NCBI GenBank assembly: GCA_022575985.1
Contig: JAKSXM010000002.1
Coordinates: 16,851,001 to 16,915,000 of the forward strand
DNA length: 64,000 nt
Reading direction: 5' to 3'
Source of the DNA: Anagrus nilaparvatae
Lineage: Eukaryota; Arthropoda; Insecta; Hymenoptera; Mymaridae
This document shows, piece after piece, positions 1 through 13,606 of this stretch. The translations under genes were made by a program, and so were the position numbers. The notes below the pieces were generated by a model. The model made no database searches. It was given only the letters and a program-made list of their open reading frames with translations, and was not told the DNA's origin. How positions within the stretch are numbered: position 1 is the stretch's first letter; every line of letters begins with the position of its first letter.

Positions 1-379
1 TTTTTAAATTTTTTAGTTTGCTTAAGAAATTATAGAAATGTTCCTTTAATAAAATTTGACAATTCATAATATTTAATTCAGTTACATAATCTGCTAGTAA
101 GTATGAAAAATAATCCCCATTTATCATTAAATTTTGTAAATAAATAGTTGATAACCTTTTATTTTTTTTAAATATTAACTCAACTTGCTCATTTGTACAA
201 AATTTTCCATTATACTTTTTTTCAATTATTTTTAATGTTTTAAACACACATACACACACATACATACATGCAGATTTTTTTTAAACTGGTTTTTAGCTTT
301 CTGGGGTCTTAAAACCTGCTTATACGCAAAAAAATCAAAATTTCATTTCAAATTGTTAAAAAGTTTATTTATTAAAAAA
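1..379. other. Gene-free AT-rich left edge
   Basis: No coding signal. A degenerate CA-rich microsatellite at about 245-272, followed by sequence to about 330, matches the microsatellite-bearing repeats at 47.8 kb and 52.5 kb. Confidence 0.5.
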
Positions 380-1435
380 ATAAAAATATTGACTTTATAA
401 TCTACTTTCATCTTTTTCAGATTTTAAAAGCTCTCATCCTTTTTTTCATCCTTTGTGAAAATTATTAATTTTGTCCATTTTTACTTGAAAATGTAACAGA
501 GTTAGGACTTTACAAAGGTATCATTAACGTTAAATAAATAGAATTTGATAAATATATTTAATTAATTGCAAAATTATATTTTATGTACACACTTTTAATA
601 TAACATAATTTGATTAAATTAAATATAGTATACATTTAAAAATTTAAATATCAAACAAAGTTGTAAAAATATATTGCTTAAAACTCATACATTGATCATC
701 ATCATTGTGAAATCGTTATCTTTTTATATGGAAGGATTGTTAAATCATGAAATTTTATGATAGTTTGCATACTTTTTTAAAATTTTAATTAACTTTTGGC
801 TAAACAGCAGTATATGCCAAAGTTTTTATTAACTGATGGAATGCCTGCTTGAATTTTTAAAAGGATGACAAAATTGGTTAAAATGTGAATTACCATGAAA
901 TTGCAGAATCATACTCAAACTTTAACTATAAAGTATTCAATAATTTGTTAATTAAGTTAAAATTAAATATAGACAAGGTAAAAGATCGTAAATTAAAATA
1001 AAAAGTAAAGTTATTAGGTAAGGGCCCACAATTTCCTGATTTGACGAGAAATTCAAATTTAAGGGAAAATAATGCAAAAAATTTAGATATCAATGTTATT
1101 TAAAATAAGTATGCGTTAAAAAATTACATTTAGGTTTTATAATAATTTAAGTAAAACAGTTTAAAATTTTGCTAACTAGGGGAATCCACGGATTGAATCT
1201 GACAGATCTTGACCCCACTTGGCTTTATGTTGAAGAAACGCTCCCCATACTTTAATCTCATAGACCTTCTAGGCCTAGATAGCGAGATTCAATGTTAAAA
1301 AATAGGATTATTTTTCTGTATAACGCTCTCACTTGGCAAGTTAATCAAAAAACTTTTAATTGGTCTCATTGTTTTTTGTTTAAGTGTCTAGTTTCAAACA
1401 CCATAAACCAAATTTCTTTTGTGGCTCATTTCAAA

Positions 1436-2235
1436 CAAATGCTTGAAAATTTGAGCAAGAAATATAACTGTTTGAAACTTCAAGCAGTACTATAAATCAA
1501 CTAAAAAAGACTTAGTAAAGCTTAAATTTTATTCCTCTAGCTCCCTTTTTCCAGAATTGCGGAAATTAAAAAATTATTTATTTAAATAAAATTCCGAAAA
1601 AAATATTCTGCAAACTTTGAGTAATAATCCCAAGATAATCCCTGCTGTTATACCTAATTGTTCATTTCTTTCCTTATAACATATAAAATTATGGTTTGTT
1701 GCTGTTGTTACGTTATCAACAGGGAAGAGGAGGAAACTCAGACGAAACAGAATCAAATACAAATTTTGATTTTTAGATACTAAATAAATTTTTCAAGTAA
1801 AGAATCTATTGGTTATTTAAAAAAAATTTCTTTTAGTTAACAATTCAGGAAAGTTAAATTTTTATATTTTTCTTCAATTTTAAACTTTAGGACAGTTAAT
1901 TTTGTGAGTTTAGATTACCCTCTATTCTCTCTTGATAACGTAACAGCAGAAAAAAACCATAAATTTATATAAGTAAAAAAAAAAGAAATAGGCCATTAGG
2001 TATAATAGCAGATTATCTTGGGATTATTAGTCAAAGTCTGCAGAATATTTTTTTCGGAATTTCATTTGAAAACCATTAACTATTTTTTAATTTCCGCAAT
2101 TCTAGAAAAAGGGAGACGAATAAAATTTAAGCTTTCCCAAGTCTTTTTTAGTTGATTTATACAACTGCTTAAAATTTCAAGCAATTGCTTGAATTTTAAA
2201 GCATTTCATGAATTTTCAAGCAAAGCAGCCTAGCC
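1436..2235. mobile_element. Foldback element, degraded copy
   Basis: The two halves are reverse complements around about 1.8 kb: AAAAAAGACTTAGTAAAGCTT near 1503 pairs with sequence near 2150. The right end carries CAAGCAAAGCAGCCTAGCC. It belongs to the same family as 9949-10996 and lies just downstream of the OR-A stop codon. Confidence 0.6.
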
Positions 2236-2275
2236 ATGTAGTTATATTTTTATTTTTTTGTTTTAATTTTTATAA

Positions 2276-5200
2276 TTAATTTTTTTGATGAGTCTTTCTA
2301 AGAAAAGTACAGTACCTCATGGACATATTCACAACCTGAAAAAATTATTATTACTGCTTTAAACATGAATGTCTTGAAAAACTTATTTTAACAGGCATCA
2401 GATATAATTTTTAAATTATAATTATTAAATTTTGCTTTTATTATTATCCAATTTTTTTGCTAGGAGTCAAAATCTATTAATTAAATTAAATATTGTGTTG
2501 GCAGATAAATTTTGAATAATAAATTTGGATAACAAATTTTGAATTTACTTTTTTTTTGAATTTACTAATTTTTTTCTGCTATATTTTGCACAATATTTAA
2601 TTATTTATTATGTCATTCTCTTCCTCTAAACATATAAAACATATAATCTGTTCTAATTCTTATGACTGCTGTGTATTTGATAAAAAATTTCCTCTACTAA
2701 CGAGCAATAATTACTGCATTCGAATTAAAAGAAGCGTTCATTAATGCCCTTTATAGAGAAAAAACCGAGGGACTGATGATATATTTAAATCGCTTTTAAA
2801 TCGCTCTCAAAATTTCAAATCGCTTTTAAATTATTGCTTGGCATAAAAACTGTATCTAGGGATTTGTGAGCATACAAACATTGAAATTTTAATAGGATTT
2901 AACCCTAATTTTTTCCCTACCCATATTTTTGACCAAAAATTGGAAAATTTTTAAGAAAATTTGCCGAATCTCCAATATTATTTAAGCTGCTATTTTGAAT
3001 TCTAAAATTCTGAAAATTCCGTACGGCATAAAGAAACCATAGAGATATATAATCTTGTCTATGTGTAATTAAATGAAATTAAATGTAATTAAACTTTGGT
3101 TGAAAGCTAGAATTTGAAAGCGATTTAAATATTTGACTAAGAATTCAATTTTACAATCAAAAATCTCGAAAAGTTTTTAAAATATAGAATTTTTTTAAGT
3201 TTAAGAATCCGGCACATTTTTCTAAAACTGTCTTATTGAGGGGCCAACATTTTGAATGCAATTTTGATTGCACGTAGAGGACTGAGCATACTTGAGAATC
3301 CCATATGACATAAACATAGTAACTCCTTTTATTTTGCTGAAAATTTGGCATATTATTTTTTAGGATTGTAGTGGAAGTGGGTTAATGATTGGATAATATA
3401 AATTACTAATTAATGACTGATAAAAATATGATTTTATTATAAGAGGGCTTATTTCAAAATAAGGGTAGATATGAAATTAAGGTTAAAGTATCAAACCCCT
3501 AGATACAGTTAATATGCCAAAAAATTAAATTTAATGCAATAATTTAAAAGTTATTTAAAGTATTTTAAGTATTTAAATCGCTTTTAAATCTTAAATACTT
3601 TGAATCGAGTTGTCAGTCCCTCGAAAAAAGGATTTATTTTTACCAGATACGACTACAGTTCCTCGGCACACCACGTGCCTTACGTCACATTTGTCAAAAT
3701 AAACTTTTTTAAGACCCGTTTAAGAATGTTCTCTTTATACTTACTACTCCATATGTTTCTAAATTTCCATCAATGAATAATATCTTTAATTTTAAAGGCT
3801 TCAAGCTTCTCAACATCATAAAAGAAATTAATTTTCGTGTTTTAATTGATGCTTCAAGCCAATCAGCGTCGTAGCTATATTTAAAATACAAAAAAATTAT
3901 TTAAAGTTAATAAAAAATAGTTATGTAGGCCGTTAATTAATAAGCTAATCTAAAAAAAAAAAAAAAATTAAAATGGCACCGTGAAAATATGTTTTTCAAA
4001 GAATCTACAAAGATTTTAAAGAAAGAAAGGAAAATCAAATATTTTTATTCAAAATTCATTTAAAGAAAGGAAAATATTTAATAAATGACCAAGCTTAACT
4101 TATAAATATTCTCCTTTTCTTTATAATCAATTTATGATAAAAAAAAAGCCAACACTAGCAACAACAGCACAATAAGTATTAATTATATTGCGCAGTCTGC
4201 CACTTCCACTTTACGTGTCGTGTAGCAAAGTTTGAAACTGACAAAGGGGGGTTTAATACTTTTGCAACACCAAATCGCACTGAATGGTTATGGATCAGAT
4301 TAAAATACCCAAAAAAACATATCAAATAACATATTAAACATTATTAACATATTAAAAAAAAACATACCAAATACTCTGCGTTCATGTCAATAGGTTTTAA
4401 GAGCCTAAAAACACAGGGTCCATGCTATAAGCTAGGAGTTCTTATGACATATTCAAAATATTGTTGTAGCATTGCATCTTAAACTGTCCACTTCAGGTTG
4501 ATTTCAACTTTTTGCATATCTCGTATCATTTAATCTACGTAAACCTCAATTTTTTTCAGTAATTCTCTTGCCCTTATGGAGTTATTTTGAGTACAAAAGT
4601 AAAAAAATTACTGATAGAAAATTGCGGTTTCCAGAAATCAAAAAGTGATACTTAAACGGAAAATTGGTAACAACTGAAAATCGATAAGTTAAGAAACAAA
4701 TCTACGTTGATATTTAGAAGATAGAGTAAAAATCCCTATCTTATAATATGGAGCTCTATGTTTCTAGGCCCAAAAAGGTCAATAAACGGTGGTAAACTGT
4801 AATATTTTTTCAAGATAATTAACTGATCTATAACCATTCGTTGAAATTTGGTGTTTTAAATGTATTGAAGTCTCTTTGTAAGATATTTTAACCATATACT
4901 TATTTGTAAGCATTTGTTAACTAATCATTTTAAAATAGAGACAACCCGATTACTGGAAAGCACTAATAATTTTTATATACTTGCAGGCAATAATTACCAT
5001 ATTCCAACTTTGAGTGTTAATATTGCCCTTTGTAAATAATAGCACATTCTTAACCAGCTCGTAGAAATGCTTATTTTACCAAATTCGAAGGTTTGAAGGT
5101 CTAAGGTGCGTAGCGCCGAGGTCCTGTGAATCCCATTTGGTAAAATAAATATTCCTAGATGCACTGTAAAAAGTAACTTTCTTATATTAACAAAAAAATT

Positions 5201-8200
5201 AGAACATTTTTGAAAAATTAGTAAATTTTCGAAAAAATTTGTAAATATTCGTAAAAAATCGTATATTTACTAAATTTAGTATATTAACGAAAAATTCGAG
5301 TATTCTCGATTTTTTTTTGTGAATTTGCAAGAAAAATTGATAATTTACAATTTTTTATCGAAAATTTAAAAAAAATAGATGTAAATTTACGAAAAATAGT
5401 TGTGAATTTATAACTTTTTTCGTAAATTCACAAAAAAAAATCCGAGAATTCTCGAATTATTTTTGTTTTTAATTTTCCGAGAATATACTAAATTTAGTAA
5501 ATTTACGATTTTTATCGAAAATTTACTAATTTTTCGAAAATATTCTATTTTTTTTGTAAATCTAAGAAAGTTACTTTTTACAGTGTGAGGTTATGAATGT
5601 TTTTGTTTACAAAGTTTATAAAATTTGAAGGCCTCTGATTGAAATTTGACATTATATTGCCCGCTAGTAAATAAAAAACTTAACCTCACGACAGTGATGG
5701 AAAATGGAAACAATTGAAGTAGCTCGTAGAAATGTAATTGCGTTCTAAATTCAATAACACAAGAATTCTTGTTTTACTTACATGTCATTAAATAAATCTT
5801 CACTAGCATCAATAACGCATTGCCCAATGTAGTAAAAATAAAATGTATGTATCAATACATCCACAAATAAAATTCCAAATTTTATGGTTTGTTTAATGTC
5901 ATCTTTTATAAAAACCTGTCAAAAAAAACGTTTTTTCTTTATAAATGTTTAGAGAATAAAAAAGTGCGATTGAGTGGTAGCCCAGGATCTGATTTTAAAG
6001 AAGTAGATATAAAGCTATAATCAGCTTTTATTAAATAGGTACTTGGTATGCGAAATAAATTCATTTGAAAATTAATTCCACATGATAGAAACAGCACTAC
6101 CTTTTGCAAATTGCCCTTCAAGGAAATAATGATCCTCTTAGAGCTAAAATGACATTTAATGTATTCTTCCCCGGAATTTACTTTGCTCTCGAAGTGCCCA
6201 TTTACTAACTGCTGATCGATGTTTTCTATTGTCAAAATTTTGTACAAGCTTCAAGTTCACAAAAATTTTTTACTAGCCCCTTTTTAATTATTTGTCTACA
6301 AGATATGATAATTTAAAGCCAGAGTTGCAATTTAAGGTTCTAATAAATTAAATAATCTTTTACTACTATCTTTAATGAGCTATATTTCGGAAATGTCGAA
6401 GCAACAGGAAAGAGTAAAAAATATTTTGGAAACTGGAAGCTTGAAGAAAATTTATCAGAAACGAATAAAATTATCTTAATAATTACTGCTTTAGCAATTA
6501 TTTAAAAATTAGTCATTTTGGGCAAAAATAAGCATTCAGTTTAATGACTATCGCTGGCTTTTGATTTTTTTTTTTAATTTACTCTAACTATCTACATAAA
6601 CTGTAAAACAGGAAAGTTCAAATGCTTAAACCAAGCCAAGACGAGTTATTAAACAGTGCTGAGTTTGACCGTCTATGTACCAAGTTGGACTAATAATTTG
6701 AGGCTTTTTTTATGAATGTGATGAGTATGTAGTCACCCGAAAATAATTTCACGATTTTTATCTTCAAAAAAAAAATCTTAAATTTATAGTTGTTATAACA
6801 GCTGGTTTTGATCATCAGAGATGTTGATCGTGGGGTTCAAGACGCTATACACATAAAACTATTACGCTCTTACATTTTTCAGTATTTGTTGAATAGTTTA
6901 TAAAAATTTTTAATTTTCATTTTAGAGTTTAGAAACAAAATTAAGTTGTAGTTTTATTAGCATAATGAATATTAATATCACTTACCATGTAAGAACTCAG
7001 GCTAATCAAAAGAAGAGACAAAATCATTAGAATCCCAAATGATGGATTAAACAGTTGGTTAAAATCATCAAGTAGCCTAAAAAATATACCCATTTTGTTT
7101 AACTGGAAATTCTACATTATTTGATTTCAACCTTAAGGCTCACAAATGGAGTAGGTGATTTTTGAAACTATGGATATTTTAAAACATTATACAAATATAT
7201 GGCTAAACAGTTTTTAAATGTTTTATTAAGAATAGAGAAAATATCAATTAAATTACCAAACCTGATAATTTCCGTAATTTAATTTTTGAAAAGCCTAACC
7301 TTTAATGTTCAATTCCTAAAAAACTGGGTTTCCCGCCACCAAGTATACTAAAGAAATGGATCAATATTCTTGTAGCTGGATGATGTGAGTCATTTAAAAA
7401 GTATTTTTTTTAGGCTTTTAAAATAATTAGCATTTTAAAAAGTTCAAATTAAAAGAAAGAGGGTGTCAAGAACTGCGAAAGAACTGTATACATTGGAGAA
7501 AACCTCCTCCTCTTCCTTTACCTCTGCCCTACTTGAAGTTGTGAAATTTTTTTTTTATTTGAATTTTTTAGATCAATTTTCCAAAAAATTTGATAAGTAT
7601 TGGTACACGTGGCTCTTTCTATATATATGCCGTTTATATGATCATTGCAGCTGATCATGTAAGTGTCTTTTTGATTTAATATTTAAAAACCAAATAAAAA
7701 AATAACAATATTTGACCGAGTAATTCAATCAGGTATAATTTATTTAAGGGGAACCAAAATTTTAATATTATAAAATAACTTTGTAGCAGGTGTGCTTAAA
7801 AAAGGAATGCTTACAAATCTAGAAATTAGAAACAATTAAGTCAAAAAAAGTATATTTACGGCTCGTGTCCAGAAGAGTAAAGAATGGCCTAAATCGCACG
7901 TAAATTACCTTCCGAGGCGAAGCCGAGAATGGTAAACTGCGATTTGGGGCATTCTTTATTTATGGACAAGGGCCGTATTATAAAATTTTTCTGCGACAGT
8001 AGCAAGAAACTACTTTCGTGGCTACTGTACCGAAAAAATTATTTAGCTTAATGTTAGTCATTTATAATTAAAACCGGGTTAAGTATACAAACAAAATTTT
8101 AAATCATTGCAATAACTATCAGAGTATTCCGAAATTCGTGTGCACGGCGCTAAGGTGTTCCATTTTAAATTTGTTCTTTACGACTAAACCTTAGTTTGGT

Positions 8201-11200
8201 ATACGTACAAACTTAAGTTTAATTTTGATTTCTGATAAATCCTGGACGTAAAAACTAAAACTATTAGAAATTCTTTCTTAATCTATTGTTATATTTTTTT
8301 TAAGGCAAATTAATATAAGACTTGTTATTTGATGTAAATACGTGTTAATTTCTTATATTTTGTAACCTGAGTTACACAAAACCAAACTTGGATTTGTGAC
8401 AAACACGATTTCTGGAACACCTTAGCGCCGTGCGCACGAATTTCAGAGTACTCTCTACTCTGTATGTTAGTATGGAAATAAAATTAATCTTGTCAGAGTA
8501 ATTTTGAGATAATTTTGATAATTTCTAAACATTCCATTTTTAATTTTTGCCATATATTTTTATCCTTGTTTTAATTATTAATGAAATTACTTGATAGCAC
8601 GTTGGTGTTGAATGATGCATTTTATAGTTTTCTTATGTTTCTTCTCTTGTGACTGGGAAGTTTTTAAAGCGTCCTTTATTTGAAGCCTGCATTAAAAATT
8701 CATTGGAGCATTATATAGGGATGTATTTTTTAATGTATAAAAATTATTTTAAAATTAGTTTCAAAATTTTATCTCCTATTAATCCTTTATGCTCTCATAT
8801 AAACACAGTAATTGCCATAACTCTTAATGCTATTATTAATAATAAATAAAAATTAAAACCCATTATTTTTCTTGTGCTTCTCTAACGTGCTATAATAAAA
8901 TTTTATAGATTCATGATATAGAAATCTATATTCTAATAGAACTTTTTAATTCTGCAATGGGCGGGCACATAAGCATATTATTATTAAAATTATATCTTGA
9001 ATCGTTCTTTTTTTATTGTAAAATTTAGTTAAATTCATTTATGTCTTGGTCAATAAAGAACAAAAAACGTTGTTTTTTTACAATTTAATTAATTGCAATT
9101 TTTGTAATTTGATAGTTTCGGTAGTTTAATTACAACCATTTTCAAGATAAAAATATAAATTACTAGGGGGCTCCGCCCCCTGCGCGCTACGCGCGCCAAC
9201 CCCCGCAGAGTGATTGAAGTATTGCGATAGTATATTTTTAATCACTTGCAAGGCGTACCTTATTCTTTTTGAAACAACTGATTCTTGACAGTGGTTGTAG
9301 ATTTGGTATCGTAATACAACTTTATTAAAGTTTAAAGTTTTACTCTGTTAAATATAGAAAAAACCGCATTGACCCAAAAGGATCACATTGGCCCAAAAGG
9401 ACAACTTAGGCCCAAAAGGACCACACTGCCCCAAAAGGACCACATTGGCCCAAAAGGTCCACATTGGCCCAAAAGGACCACATTGGCCCAAAAGGTCCAT
9501 TTTGGCCCAAAAGGACCACATTGGCCCAAAAGGTCCACTTTGGTCCAAAAGGAACACATTGATCCGAAAGGACCATTTTGGCCCAAAAGAACCACATTGG
9601 TCCAAAAGGTCCAAAAGGTCCATGTGGCCCAAAGGGCTCAGGCAACAGCGGCGACGTCAGCGGCAGCGTTTATAACTTTATAATATATAGAGGTTATAAA
9701 AATTATAAAGATATAAAAAAGTCTTTTAATAAAATCTATTAGAATTATTTTTGGTTTTTAAAGAGAATCACATTGAAAAGGATACTGATATTTTAAGGTT
9801 AATGATTCATTGATTTTTATAGTTGAGAAAGAAATCGATAATAAGATTAGTTTTCTTGATATTGAAATTAAAAGAATTAAAAATGATTATTGTTCAGTGA
9901 ATTGGTTTAGAAAAAAGACATATTCAGCAAGATTTTTAAATTATACACGGCCAAGCTGCTTTGCTTGAAAATTCAAGCAAATGCTTGGAATTTCAAGCAA
10001 TCAATTAAAACAGATAAAAAAGACTGTAGGAAAGCTTAAATTTTGTTCCCTTCCTTTTTTTTTAAGAGTTATTTGAGAAAAAAAAATTGGATTACCTGCT
10101 GTTATTCTTAATTGCCTATTTCTTTCATTTTATAGTAATAAATTTCTGGTTTGTTACTGGTTTTATGTTATCCAGAGGGAATGGGAGGTAGGTAAATTTA
10201 GATGAAACTGAGTCATGTTTAAAAAAAATTCAATATTGATTTGTAGATAAAAACTAAATTTTTAAATAATTATAAAAACAAAGTAATTAAAATAAATTAG
10301 ATAAAAACTAGATTTTCCAAGCATATAATTATAGAATAAATTAATTGTCAAAAAACTATGTTAAAAAAAATAATACTTTAAGTTAACAGTTCCAGGAAAG
10401 TTAAATTTTAATAATTTTTTTCATTTTTAAACTTCATGACAATTAATTTTCTGAAATATATTTACCTGAGTCTTACTTGACAAATTTCCGACAAAAAAGT
10501 TACCAGTGAGATTTAAACATTAGTCCATGTTAGGTAATAGGTCAATGCAAATAGATTTGAGATAACATTTCGGTAATTTTGAATGGTTATTTTTTAATCA
10601 TCAGACTAACTAGAATTTTAATTAGTATAAAAAAATTTAACTTAGTAAAATTTATATAATTTAATTTTTATAATTATTTAAAAATTTAATTTTTCTCTAC
10701 AAATCAATATTGAATTTTTTTTAAACATGACTCTGTTTCATCTTAACTTACCTACCCTCCATTCCCTCTGGATAACATAAAAGCAGTAACAAACCAGAAA
10801 TTTATATAACTAAAAAATGGAAGAAATAGGCAGTTAGGTAAAACAGCAGGTAATCCAAAATTTTTTTCTCAAATAACTCTTTAAAAAAAGGGAGGGGAAC
10901 AAAATTTAAGCTTTCCTACAGTCTTTTTTATCTGATTTAAATGATTGCTTGAAATTCCAAGCATTAGCTTTAATTTTCAAGCAAAGTAGCCTAGCCATGA
11001 AGTTAACAAACTTTTAACATTGTTGGTCGTTGTTATTTGTTTCTTTAAATCAAAAATGCAAGGAAAATTTTTTTTTTTAATTTCTGTTACATTTTAACGA
11101 CAAATTCCTCCCACCCTTAACTCTCTCTAAAGACCACCTCCCAATAGTGACCGCTGATTTCTGATCTAAATGGTGGTCGCTAATGAGAGGTTAGACTATA

Positions 11201-12855
11201 TAATATATTAACTTAATTTAAGTATCAGCACCTCGATCAGCACTTAATGATTAATTTTACGTATAATATCAGAAATGACTTGTCCGCACCAAACCCTCTT
11301 AAATTTTTCGTTTTCCAAAACCCCCTGTTTTACTTTAGTGATATAGAAAAATTCGATTAAAAATTAAATTAAAAAAAATTTCTCTTTAAGTAAGCAATAC
11401 TAAATTTGAGTGTTTACCAGGAAATTTAAATATTTTATAAAAATAGATTGGCCAATTAATAAAAGAAAATATAGAAATGAAAATTACCTGATTATTTTTA
11501 TATGAGCTAAAATATGTTGCGCAATATTTAATAGCAGTATATCTGCTGAAATTCCTGATATTCCAATAAAGGCAACTTTAAGAATAGATATAAAATGTAT
11601 TTCATAAAAGTATTTTTCTCCATCAACAAAAAAATCAATTTGAATCAATTGAATTTTTGTTCTTGTTTCATTTAATGGATTAATTAAATCTAATACTATT
11701 GTTACAAGTGGAATGAAAACAGCAGATAAACATAATATTATACCCATTACTAAATATTTTTAAAAAAATGTATCATTAATATTATGAAGTAAGAAAAAAT
11801 TTACTTATTTTATAATATTGATGTAAAATACTTACAAATAAAAATTTGACTAATAATTTTTCCATATTTGGCCATTTCTAACAAAGTATCAAATTTAAAC
11901 GTATGACGGCTTTTTTTAAATTTTGTCCAATCTTTATGAATTCCATTAAAACTTTTTTTAATCTAATTAAAATAATTATTTATCAATGTAGAAAATGAGT
12001 AAAAAATTTTTTAAATTTTATTTTACCTTATTCTGCTTTAAGTTTAGAAGTAAGTGAAAAGTAATACATATGTAATCCAAAAATATATATGCTATTACTT
12101 CAAAAACAAGATCGATATTATTTTTTTGTTTAATTATCGTGTGTATCTAAAAATAATTTTAAAAATTATGTTTATTTTTTTCAGGAAATGAAATACAATC
12201 GTATAGGTAAAATATCAGACATTAAAATAATGTTACTTTTGCATTTTTCCCCCACCACGAAAATCTCTGAAAATTTACTGCAAATTATATATAATGATAA
12301 TGAAAACAGTAAAAGTATATTTTTGGCAACAAAAAATCGATAATTTATAAGTATTTAAGTCAATAAATGATTTTGCTATAGAAAAAGCCTTATTTTTATC
12401 ATTTATTAAAATCTAATAAAATACCTATAATTAATAATATTTATATTTTTGTTAATATTTAGAAAAATGTATAAGAACCGAAATTATAAAAAAATGATTA
12501 TATTTTTTTAGAATTTAGAATTTTTTTTGTTAAAACAATTATTAAACATAATTTTAAGAATTTTCATTTTTATTATTAAATTAGTAAGATGACTAAATTT
12601 TATAAAAAAAAATGTCATTTTAGTAATAGATTTATTGACATTTATTTTAATAAAAAGTAGCAAATCTTATATTAATAAAAAATAAAATAATAAATATGTA
12701 AAACTTACATAAGGTATAATAAATCCAAAAGCAACGATACCCCAAAAGATTTTAATAAATCTATTATATTTCCCATTTTCGTATGGCCAAACTCCATATA
12801 ATCTAAACAGATATTCAGTTTCCTTGTAATAATATTTAAAATCCTTGTCACTCAT
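2276..12855 (-). CDS. Odorant receptor OR-A, complete 9-exon gene
   Basis: Insect odorant receptor (7tm_6), expected to be the odour-binding subunit of a ligand-gated channel with Orco in olfactory neuron membranes. Exons in transcription order: 12855-12709, 12146-12027, 11962-11836, 11749-11488, 8686-8591, 7076-6986, 5915-5782, 3874-3745, 2335-2276. Every intron is GT-AG; intron phases are 0,0,1,2,2,0,2,0; the product is 388 aa, the usual OR length. Seen: N-terminal YLFRLYGVWP; IDFFVDGEKYFYEIHFIS in exon 4; the exon 5 helix ending CIIQHQRAIK; GQCVIDASEDLFND in exon 7; and the family signature YDADWLEAS with MMLRSLKPLKLK in exon 8. The start is the first in-frame Met before RLYGVWP. The frame is intact. 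AATAAA occurs on the minus strand about 23 nt past the stop. The ligand is unknown. Exon-intron joins are inferred from sequence only. Confidence 0.9.
5162..5585. mobile_element. TIR MITE in OR-A intron 7/8 region, absent from unit B
   Basis: The ends are inverted: CACTGTAAAAAGTAACTTTC at the left and its complement at the right, with an AT-rich self-complementary interior. Unit B near 29420 reads straight across the site, so it acts as the empty site. No ORF. Superfamily not assigned. Confidence 0.75.
7851..8046. mobile_element. Dispersed short repeat, copy 1
   Basis: About 195 bp containing AAAGAATGGCC..ATCG, TTCCGAGGCGAAGCCGAG and TTTTTCTGCGACAGTAGC. Related copies lie at 15628-15815, about 27400-27547 (partial) and 42572-42795. 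No ORF; probably a non-autonomous DNA element. Confidence 0.6.
8121..8454. mobile_element. TIR MITE in OR-A intron 5, absent from unit B
   Basis: Inverted ends of about 45 bp contain GGCGCTAAGGTGTTCC at the left and GGAACACCTTAGCGCC at the right. Unit B near 36215 lacks the insert. No coding capacity. Confidence 0.75.
9166..9196. other. Twin GC-only hairpins
   Basis: Two adjacent perfect hairpins: GGGGGC-TCC-GCCCCC, one T, then GCGCGC-TAC-GCGCGC. They stand out sharply from AT-rich surroundings. Function unknown; possibly the end of a mobile element. Confidence 0.7.
9366..9640. repeat. 19-bp minisatellite, about 14 units
   Basis: Imperfect units of the form GCCCAAAAGGACCACATTG. A 19-bp unit changes frame at each copy, so frames on both strands stay open with a 19-residue superperiod that mimics collagen-like GPKGP peptides. 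I do not regard it as coding. Located in OR-A intron 4. Confidence 0.9.
9810..9950 (+). pseudogene. Penelope-like RT fragment (PLE-4)
   Basis: A short open stretch reads EKEIDNKISFLDIEIKR followed by NWFRKKTYSARFLNY. This matches the PLE reverse-transcriptase region after the catalytic motif (FLDI..., then a Y/F-RKxT...S-RF-NY segment). It stops abruptly where the foldback at 9949 begins. No other part of the ORF is visible upstream. Confidence 0.6.
9949..10996. mobile_element. Foldback element, about 1.05 kb
   Basis: Long inverted arms: the left starts GGCCAAGCTGCTTTGCTTG and the right ends CAAGCAAAGTAGCCTAGCC. The arms pair over more than 300 bp each (for example 10018-10240 with 10700-10925). 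It interrupts PLE-4 in OR-A intron 4. No ORF. Confidence 0.75.
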
Positions 12856-13550
12856 TTTATTTTATTTAAATTTACTATTTTATCATCATATTATAGGTAA
12901 TCATTGTTAATTCATTGTTATTAAATATTATATTTAAAAACAAAGTTTGTAATATTTTTTAATGTTTATACATAACTACGTTATTCTTCAATAATATAAA
13001 GAAAAACGACTAAAAGCTTCATAATAATATTCAATTTTAATCTATAAAATTTTTCTGTTACGCAGTAAATTTGTAATTTTGTCTATAGCTCTTTCTACAC
13101 CAGATCAATTTTTTTTAATCCTGTATGCTTTGATTATTGCATAGAGCTATAGTAAAAGCACATACACTGTAATCCTGGAGAAACATCGAATCAATAACTT
13201 TTTTGCCATTGAAATACGCCAATAGAAAATATCATTGATTAGAGTTAATAGAAAGGGTTTCTAATATTTTCATTTAAATATAAAAACACTCAATCAATAT
13301 ACAATAATTTCAGTTCAATAATATTATTAATAACAAAAAAAGTACGTATTTTGCTTAAGCATAGGTATACTAGTATACCTATAAATATATTTATATAGAT
13401 TAGGGTTGTGCAATGCTATTGAAATTATTTGATATTCTGAAAATATACAAAAAAATATTCGATACGTATTTTTTTATTTTTCATAATAATTAAAAATGAC
13501 AAAGTAATTACATTAATTAAAGTAGTGAAATACTGGTAGTAGGAGAACCA

Positions 13551-13606
13551 TGACGTCATAGTCCATGAAACGCAATATAGTATAGGAAATCTGGATTGTG
13601 ACGTCA
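13551..13606. promoter_or_regulatory. Two CRE-like TGACGTCA palindromes upstream of OR-A
   Basis: Exact TGACGTCA at 13551-13558 and 13599-13606, about 0.7 kb 5' of the OR-A start. TGACGTCA is the consensus CREB/ATF site. The stretch lies outside the duplicated unit, so OR-B lacks it. A regulatory role is inference only. Confidence 0.3.

Larger units (their letters stand above)
380..13340. repeat. Segmental duplication unit A (contains OR-A)
   Basis: Collinear with 17715-46735. Anchors include the sequence near 420-540 against 17760-17880, all nine OR exons, and intron stretches such as 2760-3530 against 23215-24140 and 3700-4990 against 25680-27330. Homology extends about 1.9 kb past the stop codon and about 0.5 kb upstream of the start codon. 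Boundaries are approximate, read by eye. Confidence 0.85.

Noticed and set aside
5939..6247. 102-codon minus-strand open frame next to OR-A exon 7
   Set aside because: It lies in the intron just upstream of the exon 7 acceptor, has no counterpart in unit B and shows no domain, so it is treated as chance.
9348..9683. Five overlapping open frames with collagen-like GPKGP peptides
   Set aside because: All arise from the 19-bp minisatellite, which leaves frames open on both strands.
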